Below are positions 9,149 to 17,469 of a stretch of 64,000 nucleotides of DNA, one piece after another (positions within the stretch are counted from its first letter, which is position 1; each line of letters begins with the position of its first letter). Source of the DNA: Petasospora fabianii (Eukaryota > Ascomycota > Saccharomycetes > Phaffomycetales > Wickerhamomycetaceae). The notes beneath the pieces were generated by a model. It searched no databases. It was given only the letters and a program-made list of their open reading frames with translations, and was not told the origin of the DNA. The stretch is taken from the NCBI GenBank assembly GCA_022641835.1, contig CP048715.1:1302001-1366000 (forward strand). Direction: 5' to 3'. Both the position numbers and the translations under genes were made by a program.

Positions 9149-10261
9149 ATGGCCATCACACAGCCTGCTCTCGCAATACCGATTCCTCGGCATCATAATG
9201 CCCCTCATAAGCAGCTTTCAACAACACCTTCATTACAATCAGTTCTTGACCAAAAAAGACTTAGTATTAATCAAAGTCTACGTTTAAGCTTGTCATCTTC
9301 ATCATCTTCATCTTCATCAGATACTGAAGATTCACCTTCTTCTCCACCAATATCTGTTCATTCATTGCTTTCTATGGACTCTCTTGACCCATGTTCACAT
9401 AAACACCCATTGGATGAATCTCAAACAAATTACCTTTCAGATATTGATAATGACTTCTTTAATGATTCTACAATGCTTGAATTAGTTGAACCACTTCCAT
9501 CTGATTACACTTGTCCACAAGATCCTTTATCAACAAAAGCAATCACAAAGAAGCAAAGCTTTGTATCACAACTATCAAACTCATTACGTAACTTTACTAC
9601 ATCTACTAAGAAGCAGAATAATGAGTTAGTATTTGATATCCAACCACGTCTTACAGATGATAGATTGCCTATTCATGTTGCTTATAGTACAACTACAACT
9701 AGTACCACAACACATCTTCAAGATCGAGAACTTGAGACATTTAAAGTGACATCATTATCACATTCACATTCAACAACATCATTACCATCATCAACAGCAG
9801 TTTATCGTAATAGAGAACCACGAGTTAATTCCCAATTCTTAAGGTTATATTCTCATGAAGCTGCTTCGAGACGTAAAGGACTACTTCTCGAAACAGATCC
9901 GATTGAAGAGGAACTTTATATGCCACATCCATCACATTATCATGGAACAGAACGAGAATTTGCCCTATTAGTTCGTCATAGATTATGGAATTGTGTTGTA
10001 TTACCACCACGTCAAGATGCTCCAATGGATCCAACTACACATAATGATGAATATGTCTTTGATGATGAGATTCATGATAAAGAAGAAATGACACTTGTTG
10101 ATACACAGAGACAAGTTAAACCATGGATAACTCTTGAAGATGAAACTGAAAAGAATACAACTTTAGGACCTCGTGGAATACTTGATAAAGGTGTTCAATT
10201 TACTGTTAAAGGTTGGTGTAATACAAGATGGATGCCATCAAGGGATACTCAGACTAACTGA
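9149..10261 (+). CDS. Uncharacterised Ser-rich fungal protein
   Basis: 370 residues from the ATG at 9149. The frame is open further upstream, but there it translates a CTATACTACTA simple repeat and is probably not coding. The N-terminal half is low-complexity: a run of nine Ser at about 50-58 and TTTTSTTTH. The C-terminal 150 residues look folded and conserved: VNSQFLRLYSHEAASRRKGL, then TEREFALLVRHRLWNCVVLPPR, and near the end GVQFTVKGWCNTRWMP. I do not recognise the family by name. No membrane segment or signal peptide. The stop codon falls at the start of an ACAAACTG tandem repeat. Confidence 0.75.
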   Translation: MAITQPALAIPIPRHHNAPHKQLSTTPSLQSVLDQKRLSINQSLRLSLSSSSSSSSSDTEDSPSSPPISVHSLLSMDSLDPCSHKHPLDESQTNYLSDIDNDFFNDSTMLELVEPLPSDYTCPQDPLSTKAITKKQSFVSQLSNSLRNFTTSTKKQNNELVFDIQPRLTDDRLPIHVAYSTTTTSTTTHLQDRELETFKVTSLSHSHSTTSLPSSTAVYRNREPRVNSQFLRLYSHEAASRRKGLLLETDPIEEELYMPHPSHYHGTEREFALLVRHRLWNCVVLPPRQDAPMDPTTHNDEYVFDDEIHDKEEMTLVDTQRQVKPWITLEDETEKNTTLGPRGILDKGVQFTVKGWCNTRWMPSRDTQTN

Positions 10262-10297
10262 CAAACTGACAAACTGACAAACTGACAAACTGACAAA
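10258..10297. repeat. ACAAACTG tandem repeat over the stop codon
   Basis: About five copies of the 8-bp unit ACAAACTG begin at the stop codon of the preceding gene. Since 8 is not a multiple of 3, each shift of frame meets a TGA. Confidence 0.8.
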
Positions 10298-10684
10298 AAC
10301 AATAATGACAGGATAAGCAATCATCTTATCCTCTTGCTTATGATTACTATACTTCTGCTAATGCTTTCTTCTTTCTTCATTCTTTTGGTACTGGGTTTAT
10401 ATATGGGCTGGTTTGCCCCGGATTTGCTAATAAAGGTTTCAGGTTATCTTATAATAAACATAGTTATTAACTTAAACAATAGTCTTATAGACTAATTAAG
10501 CCCTATAAAAGAGTAAATGACTATGAAGTTATAGTATTATGCTTCTATTGCCATATCGGGTAATATTCGCGCCACCCGATCACCAGTACTCCAGTACTCC
10601 ACTAGTACTATACAGTACTATACACTAGTACTATACACTAAGTACTTAGTTCAGTGATACTCCATTAGATCACTAAGGTACAAT
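10262..10684. other. Intergenic upstream of HRT3
   Basis: 423 bp. It contains a run of imperfect AGTACT/TAGTACTATAC repeats at about 10587-10672. No gene is seen. Confidence 0.5.
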
Positions 10685-11710
10685 ATGACACACGAGACAC
10701 AAAGTATAGATCCTCATGAAGTTGCTGTTCGTCATAAAGCTCTTGAAATGTATGAGAAAGGTGCAAATGCTGAATCAACTGGTTTAATGAGAGATGCAAT
10801 CATTTACTATCAACAAGCATTAAGGATTCATCAAGATGTTGAAAAGTTATACAGACAAAAGATTCATGATGAGAGTCAGTTGAATAAGATGTCTTTGTTA
10901 AAGATTGATGATGATACTCAGGCTGATGATGATGATGATGATGCTACAGATCAAGAGTATGAAGATGAGGTTAGTCCATGCCATCTATTAGATATCCTTA
11001 CAGATGATATCTTGATTGAAGTTTGTTCAATTCTATCATATACAGATCCAAGAGCACATGTTTCATTCTCTTCAACATGTTCAAGAATATCAAGACTTGC
11101 CTTTTCATCAATTGTTTATCGACAAATTTGTCATCAAGTTTATCCATATCAAGTATATTCATCATCTTCAATCCAATTAAACAATATTACAAAGGATCAA
11201 GATCAAATGGTGGCTAATTGGGATTTCCAATGGTCATCAATGCTTAATGATCGTCCATTTATCAAATTTAAAGGTTGTTACATATCAAGAGTTACATATA
11301 TCTCTGATGGACAACGAACCATTTCATTTTATGCACCAGCTAAACTTGTTACTTATTTCAGATATCTAAGGTTTTATCCAGATGGAACAGCTATAAAGCT
11401 TACAACTACAGATGAACCAGATCTTATTATACCAAACTTCAATAAGGACAATATCAACAACTTCAAGATGGGACTAAAGACAAGATGGACATTAGAACTT
11501 GATGGATTAGTAACATTGATAAGACATACATCTGATTATGATTTTATTGAAGAGTTAAAGATTATAAGTCTTGGTGATAGAAAATATCATAGATTAACTT
11601 GGGTAAGTTCAGGTACTATAAGTAAAGAAGGTGAAAGAAACTATTATAACATGAGAAAGGAGAAACCTTTTAATTTTTCAAGTGTTAAAAGTTATATAGT
11701 GCATACATAA
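10685..11710 (+). CDS. HRT3: F-box protein, Hrt3/FBXO9 type
   Basis: 341 residues. The N-terminus has a helical hairpin (EVAVRHKALEMYEKGANAES followed by GLMRDAIIYYQQALRIHQDV) like the TPR/MIT-like start of Hrt3 and FBXO9. An acidic stretch (DDDDDD) follows, then an F-box at about 99-145 (LLDILTDDILIEVCSILSY). The C-terminal half carries the family block RPFIKFKGCYISRVTYISDG and FRYLRFYPDGTAIKL. Hrt3 is a substrate receptor of SCF ubiquitin ligases. It is convergent with the DUF2841 gene, with only 24 bp between the stop codons. Confidence 0.85.
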   Translation: MTHETQSIDPHEVAVRHKALEMYEKGANAESTGLMRDAIIYYQQALRIHQDVEKLYRQKIHDESQLNKMSLLKIDDDTQADDDDDDATDQEYEDEVSPCHLLDILTDDILIEVCSILSYTDPRAHVSFSSTCSRISRLAFSSIVYRQICHQVYPYQVYSSSSIQLNNITKDQDQMVANWDFQWSSMLNDRPFIKFKGCYISRVTYISDGQRTISFYAPAKLVTYFRYLRFYPDGTAIKLTTTDEPDLIIPNFNKDNINNFKMGLKTRWTLELDGLVTLIRHTSDYDFIEELKIISLGDRKYHRLTWVSSGTISKEGERNYYNMRKEKPFNFSSVKSYIVHT

Positions 11711-11734
11711 GTATATATATATATATCTATTTAT

Positions 11735-12640
11735 CTATATATTAGAGGTCAGATCACTAGACTTATCAAGGATATCACATGATCCAATTCTATGTAGATC
11801 TTCATTAAGAACAACTTGGTTATCATAGCTTAGAGTAGTATCAGTGATAGTATCAGTAATAGTATCATTGATAGTATCAGTGATATCCTCATCTAACACA
11901 TTTAGTTGAGAGTTTGGCTGTAAAGAGTTATGTGACACCTCAAACATTGGTAACTTACCCTTTCTACCTTTTGAACAAGAATCCCAATCACTAACAACAA
12001 GATGAAGGTTATCATTAGATCTCCATGCTCTTGCAATAAACAAAACTTCATTAATTAATCTCTTTTGATAATCATTAAGATCTGTTACCCGATTGACTAC
12101 CTCACTCATAGCACTAATACTCGGCCATGATCTAAGTACTAACTCAACCATTAATGTTAATCTTTCTTTCATATTTAAATGATCAGGTTCAACATGACGT
12201 ATTGTCATTGGCCACCATGGTGGACGTGAAGATTCACCTCTTTTATAAGGGTGTTTTGATTGCTTCTTTGGTTCAATCAATCGTATTAATGCCTTTGATA
12301 TTGCTTTACATGGTAATTGTTGTAATTCACGTAAACAAGATCTTATTTGAGTCTCAATAAGATGAGTGTCTTTACTGTTTAATATGAAAGTTGGATTATC
12401 AATTGCTCGATGTAACAAGAGATTATCATCATTAGTGTATACTATGTGTGATGTCATAGTATTAGGTCTAACCAATGATTGACATAATTGATTGAGTAGT
12501 TCTGAAGTTACTTCTTCAGATGTAAAGAATTGTAATTTACCATTTGGATCTTTGATTAATGTTGAATGTTTATAACCTTTATTGGTTAATTGATTAAGAA
12601 AGTCTGTCAACTGTTGTAGTGGTGGTTGGTCGTTAGACAT
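11735..12640 (-). CDS. DUF2841-type fungal protein
   Basis: 301 residues. The core RGESSRPPWWPMTIRHVEPD, followed by HLNMKERLTLMVELVLR, matches what I know of the DUF2841 domain, which has a PPWWP-x-x-x-RHxEPDHL signature. Function is unknown; members are probably nuclear. The C-terminus (about 255-270) contains a short repeat of ITDT units, encoded by 12-bp tandem repeats at about 11830-11885. No membrane segments. It ends 24 bp from HRT3, so the two 3' ends may overlap in mRNA. Confidence 0.72.
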   Translation of the reverse strand: MSNDQPPLQQLTDFLNQLTNKGYKHSTLIKDPNGKLQFFTSEEVTSELLNQLCQSLVRPNTMTSHIVYTNDDNLLLHRAIDNPTFILNSKDTHLIETQIRSCLRELQQLPCKAISKALIRLIEPKKQSKHPYKRGESSRPPWWPMTIRHVEPDHLNMKERLTLMVELVLRSWPSISAMSEVVNRVTDLNDYQKRLINEVLFIARAWRSNDNLHLVVSDWDSCSKGRKGKLPMFEVSHNSLQPNSQLNVLDEDITDTINDTITDTITDTTLSYDNQVVLNEDLHRIGSCDILDKSSDLTSNI

Positions 12641-13397
12641 ATCGTCTTACTTAGCTGATAAAGCTACACAACAGAGAGAATATAGAATAGGTTACCTCTC
12701 ACATATAAATATCATCTTTAATGTGTGTTAAGAGATCTGTTATCTGTTAAAGATGTGTTTTAGCTCTAAATCTGCTTCATAGTTGTTTCAGATGAGAGTA
12801 CATGATACAGTGTACTATATGAGAGTAACAACAAAGAAACTAGTACTATATGAAGTTAACAACAAAGAAACTAGATTATCATGAAATAAGACATGACTAT
12901 ATGATTATCTATTATCAATGATAACATTAGTAACTAATTCATTGTTTGTATGAGCTTGTTTGTTGAAGTATATGGTTCTTCAGAGTATATCATGTATACA
13001 CCTTAATCTTACAAGATCTCAGAATCTGAATAGAGAAGTACCTTTTTTAATGCATTATATCTATTTATTAACCTTTAATATATCAAGAGAGTTAGACTAC
13101 ATTTATATCAGCTTACATTTACTATTTACTTAATTATGTCAAAGGATTGCTAATTTATGTAGCGAAGTGCATTTCCGTTTTAGGAAGGTGCCGGCCGTTT
13201 CAACCATCTCATATATAATCATATATAACTTACACTTAATGGTGTTAATGGACTATATTTTCATTATATATGGTATAAACAGGCTATATGTAATCATTAT
13301 ATGATATTCTAAACTACATATAGTATTTGAAGATGGTATATGGTATAAGCTATAAGCTATAGGTATAAGCTATAAGCTATAGGTATAATGTCAAACA
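12641..13397. other. Intergenic between CDC20 3' end and DUF2841 promoter
   Basis: 757 bp. A roughly 30-bp imperfect direct repeat (acaacaaagaaactag at about 12828-12843 and 12859-12874) and, at 13336-13388, a GGTATAAGCTATAAGCTATA tandem repeat. No gene is seen. Confidence 0.5.
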
Positions 13398-14876
13398 TCA
13401 CCTTATTGTCATCTTTGACATGTTTTTACCATTAACAATTGAACTTTGATGATCTTTCTTCTTCTTATTGAATATCTTGTAGAACTTCAAGTTTTCATCA
13501 CCACCAATAGTGGCTAAAGTTGAACCATCTGGTGATAATTGACCACTTATAATCCTTGAATCATGAGCATTTTCAATCTCTGCAACTTTTATAGTATGTT
13601 CAAATGAATAAATACTAATACAATTATTTGGATAACCACCTGTTGCCACAATCTCCCGACCAAATGAATCTGATGACCCCCAAAATAATGATGAGATTTG
13701 TGATCCAGTATCAATACTGTTAACACGAGCTCCAGTTGTAGTATTCCAAAAATGAATAAACTTATCTGATGATCCACCACCTGTTGCTAATAAATTGCTA
13801 AGATCTGGATTCCATGAAAGAGCTTTAATAGCAGCTGTATGATTTGTCTTTGTGAATTGTGGGATTGTACTTCTACAATCCCAAATACAAACAGTATTAT
13901 CATTTGATCCTGAGGCAAATTGTTGTCCATCTGATCTATATTCTAATCCACAAACTTCACCAATATGTGATGTTAAGACATTTGTTATATGGTTCTTGAT
14001 TCTAACATCATTAATAAAGATTTCACCAGTTTTACAACCAGATCCAATTAAATGATTTGACCAAGATTGTGAACCAATTCTAACACCTGCTTGAGTTTGC
14101 ATTGTTCTAAGCTTAGAACTCGTTTCAATATCCCAAACTTCAATTGATCCATCTTCTTTACCAATTGATAAATATGAACCATCTTCTGACCATCTTACCG
14201 AAGATATAGTGAAATCACATTCTGTTAAAAGATGAACTGAACCTGATGATGCATTCCAAACATAACATCCATTATCTAAGGCAATTGCCAAATAGTTATC
14301 ACATGACCAACTTATTGGGTTCAAATAGAAATCATCAATTAAACCAGGTGCATCAAGTACTCTTTCAGGATTTGATGTTATCTTTCTTGATCTTATTGGT
14401 TCAATTGTGGACTTTGTTCTCACATATGATCGATTCATTTGAATCAATGACTTAGATTGTGGTGGTAATGGTTGATATTGTAATACTCTTTGACCAACTT
14501 CAATACCACAAGCATCTGCAACTGATTTCTTATAAATGATTTGTGATTGAGCTTTAATATGTTGTGATGGTGATGCATTTGGTGGTGGTAATGTTTCATC
14601 TTTGGAGACTCTTCCATTTGAAACTGTGAAACGACTAGGTATAAACCGATCTGTTGTTGGTTGTGAAAGATTTGAAGAGTTTCTCTTAAGTAATGGTATA
14701 TTTATATGTCCTCCCTTTGATGGTTCCCAATCTGAATGAACAACATTAAGTTTTGTTGGTGATGCTAATGAAAGTGTTGAACCATGTGCCTTGAGTGTTG
14801 GTCTTGTTGGTGATCCATTATACTTAAGTGTCATGCGTTGATTAGATTTTGGTGAATCAATAGTAGTGGTGGACAT
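13398..14876 (-). CDS. CDC20: APC/C activator Cdc20 (WD40)
   Basis: 492 residues from the ATG at 14876; an upstream in-frame TTG is not used. The C-box DRFIPSR (76-82), the RVLQYQPLPP segment that precedes the propeller in Cdc20 (where Cdh1 proteins have a KILxAP-type sequence), seven WD40 repeats from about 180 to 470, and the C-terminal Ile-Arg tail (MTIR) are all visible. Cdc20 brings securin and mitotic cyclins to the anaphase-promoting complex. A composite Mcm1-forkhead site lies about 190-215 bp upstream, as expected for a CLB2-cluster gene. It lies downstream of U2 snRNA in the same orientation. Confidence 0.93.
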   Translation of the reverse strand: MSTTTIDSPKSNQRMTLKYNGSPTRPTLKAHGSTLSLASPTKLNVVHSDWEPSKGGHINIPLLKRNSSNLSQPTTDRFIPSRFTVSNGRVSKDETLPPPNASPSQHIKAQSQIIYKKSVADACGIEVGQRVLQYQPLPPQSKSLIQMNRSYVRTKSTIEPIRSRKITSNPERVLDAPGLIDDFYLNPISWSCDNYLAIALDNGCYVWNASSGSVHLLTECDFTISSVRWSEDGSYLSIGKEDGSIEVWDIETSSKLRTMQTQAGVRIGSQSWSNHLIGSGCKTGEIFINDVRIKNHITNVLTSHIGEVCGLEYRSDGQQFASGSNDNTVCIWDCRSTIPQFTKTNHTAAIKALSWNPDLSNLLATGGGSSDKFIHFWNTTTGARVNSIDTGSQISSLFWGSSDSFGREIVATGGYPNNCISIYSFEHTIKVAEIENAHDSRIISGQLSPDGSTLATIGGDENLKFYKIFNKKKKDHQSSIVNGKNMSKMTIR

Positions 14877-15065
14877 ATTTGTAGACTCAGATATGATAGC
14901 CAACTTTTGTATAGTCTCAGGACCAGCCCGATTGGTATGATTGGTATGAGTAAGATACGTGTTAGAGACTAAGTCTGTAAGGGAGTGAGTTTAGAGGTAT
15001 TGAGCAAGTTTTCTTTTGTGACAAAAGAAACTCGCCTCGGGATCAAAGATCTATGACCTCTGGGT

Positions 15066-15090
15066 TTTGTTTACTTTTGTCCTAAAAGGG
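15066..15090 (-). promoter_or_regulatory. Composite Mcm1-forkhead site upstream of CDC20
   Basis: Read on the minus strand: CCCTTTTAGG (15090-15081) fits the yeast Mcm1 consensus CCYWWWNNRG, then 6 bp, then GTAAACAAA (15074-15066), a Fkh1/Fkh2 site. Order and orientation toward CDC20 are those of CLB2-cluster promoters in S. cerevisiae, of which CDC20 is a member. Confidence 0.65.
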
Positions 15091-15321
15091 TAAAGTAATT
15101 GGAAATGGTAGGGGCACGTACCCGTCAGACTTTAAAACTTTCCTCTTAAAGTATACCTTTCTTATTTAGGTATATACTTATTCATATAATATTATTATAA
15201 GCTATATGTGTTGTATTGTACTACAATATTATGCTAATATATAAGATCCATATAACATATAAATGTACTATATAACCTCATTTGCCACTGTAGCTAAGCT
15301 TAAGCAAAGCTTAAGCAAAGC

Positions 15322-15350
15322 TATAGCATAGCTATGGCTGCTATGCTATA
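15322..15350. repeat. Perfect 11-bp hairpin
   Basis: TATAGCATAGC (15322-15332) and GCTATGCTATA (15340-15350) are exact reverse complements with a 7-nt loop. It lies between U2 and CDC20, within a patch of AAGC/GCTT-type repeats. Confidence 0.75.
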
Positions 15351-15404
15351 TGCTATAGTATATTTATATTATATCGACGACCCCATCAATATAAAATAAA
15401 AGAG

Positions 15405-15621
15405 TTGCGTCAGAAGCCTTGCAGTGCAATGGCATCGACACTATGTAGAAAAGCCCAATGAGCAAGCCCATTGTAAAATTTTAATAAATTAAAATTTAAA
15501 CTTTCTACCATAAGCCAAAAATAAGGGTAACTAACAAAAAGTCCTCAATGAGGACATTCCAGTTGTTACACTGAAAAGAACAGATACTACACTTGATCTT
15601 AGCCAAAAGGCAAAGAGATTT
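15405..15621 (-). ncRNA. LSR1: U2 spliceosomal snRNA
   Basis: Read on the minus strand, the 5' part AATCTCTTTGCCTTTTGGCT, then AAGATCAAGTGTAGTATCTG, then TTCTTTTCAGTGTAACAACT is almost identical to S. cerevisiae U2. The branch-point pairing sequence GTGTAGTA is intact. Hairpin II GTCCTC/GAGGAC follows, then an Sm site TTATTTTTGG (around 15518). Beyond it lie stem III and a terminal hairpin with loop ATTGCACTGCAA (like the U2A'/U2B'' loop). At roughly 217 nt it is of metazoan-like length, far shorter than the about 1.2-kb S. cerevisiae RNA. The ends are estimated to a few bases. A TATA box CTATAAAAGG lies 65-73 bp upstream. Confidence 0.92.
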
Positions 15622-15917
15622 GAGGAAAAGAAGAAAGGGAAACGGCGTGTATTGGTGAAGGTTGAAAATTTGTGGGCGCGCCATCCTTTTATAGTTTTTT
15701 ACATGCATATTTTTTTTTTTTTTTTTTTCAACCCATATTAAATATATTATTTTTTTTTTTTTTAAATTATCTTTTTTTCTTTTTTTTTTTTTTTTTTTTA
15801 ATTCCCAGTAGATTAATGTCCAGGTGTTTTATTTTCGCGATATCAAATTGTTGAACTTGAACTTTAGCAACGTGGAGATAGTACAAGGACTATCCTACAG
15901 AGGTCAGAGGATTAAGT
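15622..15917. promoter_or_regulatory. Divergent promoter of U2 snRNA and SNF4
   Basis: Minus-strand TATA box CTATAAAAGG at 15694-15685 serves U2. A GGCGCGCC palindrome lies next to it (15675-15682). Long T tracts at about 15711-15728, 15751-15763 and 15782-15799 on the + strand probably form a nucleosome-poor poly(dA:dT) region shared with SNF4. Confidence 0.65.
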
Positions 15918-16955
15918 ATGGCTGCTATTCCATCTATTGAACAACGTCTTGAAGAGACACATATTGGGGAGTCAGGGCCAGAGGTACAAGATGCTCTTCA
16001 TCAACTTAAAGTTAAACAAACACTTGCAGTTCAAGCTATAAGACAATTCCTTAAATCACAAACTTCATATGATGTTTTACCCGTTTCATACAGACTTATC
16101 GTGCTGGACACGTCATTACTTGTTAAGAAATCACTTAACATCTTGTTACAAAACAATATTGTCTCTGCACCACTTTGGGATGCAAAGACTTCAAGGTTTG
16201 CCGGATTGCTTAACTCTAGTGATTTCATTAATGTTATACAATACTATTTCCAAAATCCAGATAAGTTTGAATTTGTTGATAGATTAACACTTAATGGTTT
16301 AAAAGACGTGGAAAGGGCAATTGGTGTTGATCCAATTGATACGGGGAGTATTCACCCTTTTAAACCATTATATGATGCTTGTGTTAAGATGATTGAATCT
16401 CGTTCAAGAAGAATACCATTGATTGATGAAGATGAAGATACACACAGAGAAATTGTCGTTTCAGTGTTAACACAATATCGTATTCTCAAATTCGTTTCAC
16501 TTAATTGTAAAGAGATTGAAGATTTGAATCTACCACTCAAGGAATTGGGGATTGGTAGTAATAAAGAGATCTCAACTGCTACAATGGATACACCTGTTAT
16601 TGATGTTATTCAACTCTTATCACATGGATCTGTTTCTTCTATTCCAATCATTGATGATCAACATAAACTTGTTAACGTTTATGAGGCAGTTGATGTTTTG
16701 GGACTTATTAAAGGTGGTATCTATAATGACCTTTCGTTAAGTGTTGGTGAAGCTCTTATGAGAAGATCTGATGATTTTGAAGGTGTTTACACTTGTACTG
16801 TTAACGATACACTTTCAACTATACTTGATAACATTAGGAAATCAAGACTTCACAGATTATTTGTTGTTGACACTGAGGGGAGATTAGTTGGTGTTGTTAC
16901 GTTGTCTGATATCCTTTACTATATACTGTTTGGAGAGATGGAGTCACAGGCGTAA
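15918..16955 (+). CDS. SNF4: AMP-activated kinase (SNF1) gamma subunit
   Basis: 345 residues with four CBS repeats in two Bateman modules, as in Snf4/AMPK gamma. Recognisable segments are IRQFLKSQTSYDVLPVSYRL, the NNIVSAPLWDAKTSRFAGLL stretch of CBS1, RSRRIPLIDEDEDT, VSSIPIIDDQHKLV and the last block LHRLFVVDTEGRLVGVVTLS. The gamma subunit binds adenine nucleotides and activates the Snf1 kinase for growth without glucose. The stop codon lies exactly in the loop of a perfect 7-bp hairpin (see 16945-16991). Confidence 0.95.
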   Translation: MAAIPSIEQRLEETHIGESGPEVQDALHQLKVKQTLAVQAIRQFLKSQTSYDVLPVSYRLIVLDTSLLVKKSLNILLQNNIVSAPLWDAKTSRFAGLLNSSDFINVIQYYFQNPDKFEFVDRLTLNGLKDVERAIGVDPIDTGSIHPFKPLYDACVKMIESRSRRIPLIDEDEDTHREIVVSVLTQYRILKFVSLNCKEIEDLNLPLKELGIGSNKEISTATMDTPVIDVIQLLSHGSVSSIPIIDDQHKLVNVYEAVDVLGLIKGGIYNDLSLSVGEALMRRSDDFEGVYTCTVNDTLSTILDNIRKSRLHRLFVVDTEGRLVGVVTLSDILYYILFGEMESQA

Positions 16956-16991
16956 GCCTGTGGCGAAGCCATAGCCTATGGCGAAGCCATA
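16945..16991. repeat. Hairpins over the SNF4 stop codon, with GCGAAGC mini-hairpins
   Basis: CACAGGC/GCCTGTG (16945-16951, 16956-16962) encloses gtaa, whose taa is the SNF4 stop. Two more stems follow, TGGC/GCCA (16961-16971) and TATGGC/GCCATA (16977-16991), each around gaa. GCGAAGC is known as an exceptionally stable DNA mini-hairpin. Confidence 0.75.
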
Positions 16992-17469
16992 TGCTTATCC
17001 ATATGCTTATCCATATGCTTATCCATAGTCTTATCCATATGCTTATGTAGTCTCATCCATATGCTTATGTAGTCTCATCCATATGCTTATCCATATAGCC
17101 ATTATTCATATAGCCATATGCTCATGTAGTCTCATATAGTCAACTCTTATGTGTATGTGTATGTTTATCAATATAGTTATCTCGGCGTAACTGCCCAATC
17201 GGGTCATTGCGGAGCTTCCGGAACAATTGCGCACCGATTAGTCAAAAACGAAAAATTGTTATCTTTGGATGAATATTTATCTTATCCCTAATAAACTACT
17301 TTTATTCTACTTTTATTGTCATATATTACTCTTTGGTAGAGAGTCATCCAATTATCTTGAAGTTTTGATCGGTTAATCAAAGTATAAAGGTTAAGTGTTA
17401 GTCCGTCTCCTATCACAGCAACGCTATCAGCAGTATCAACACTATCAATAAGTACACCATTGGTATACA
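16956..17469. other. Intergenic with ATATGCTTATCC tandem repeats
   Basis: 514 bp. Beyond the hairpins there are imperfect tandem copies of ATATGCTTATCC and ATGTAGTCTCATCC from about 16988 to 17140. The rest is the promoter of the OPT transporter gene. Confidence 0.55.

Larger units (their letters stand above)
14877..15404. other. Intergenic: CDC20 promoter and U2 3' flank
   Basis: 528 bp. It holds the Mcm1-forkhead composite (15066-15090), two GCTTAAGC palindromes (about 15299-15317) and a perfect 11-bp hairpin (15322-15350). Confidence 0.6.
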
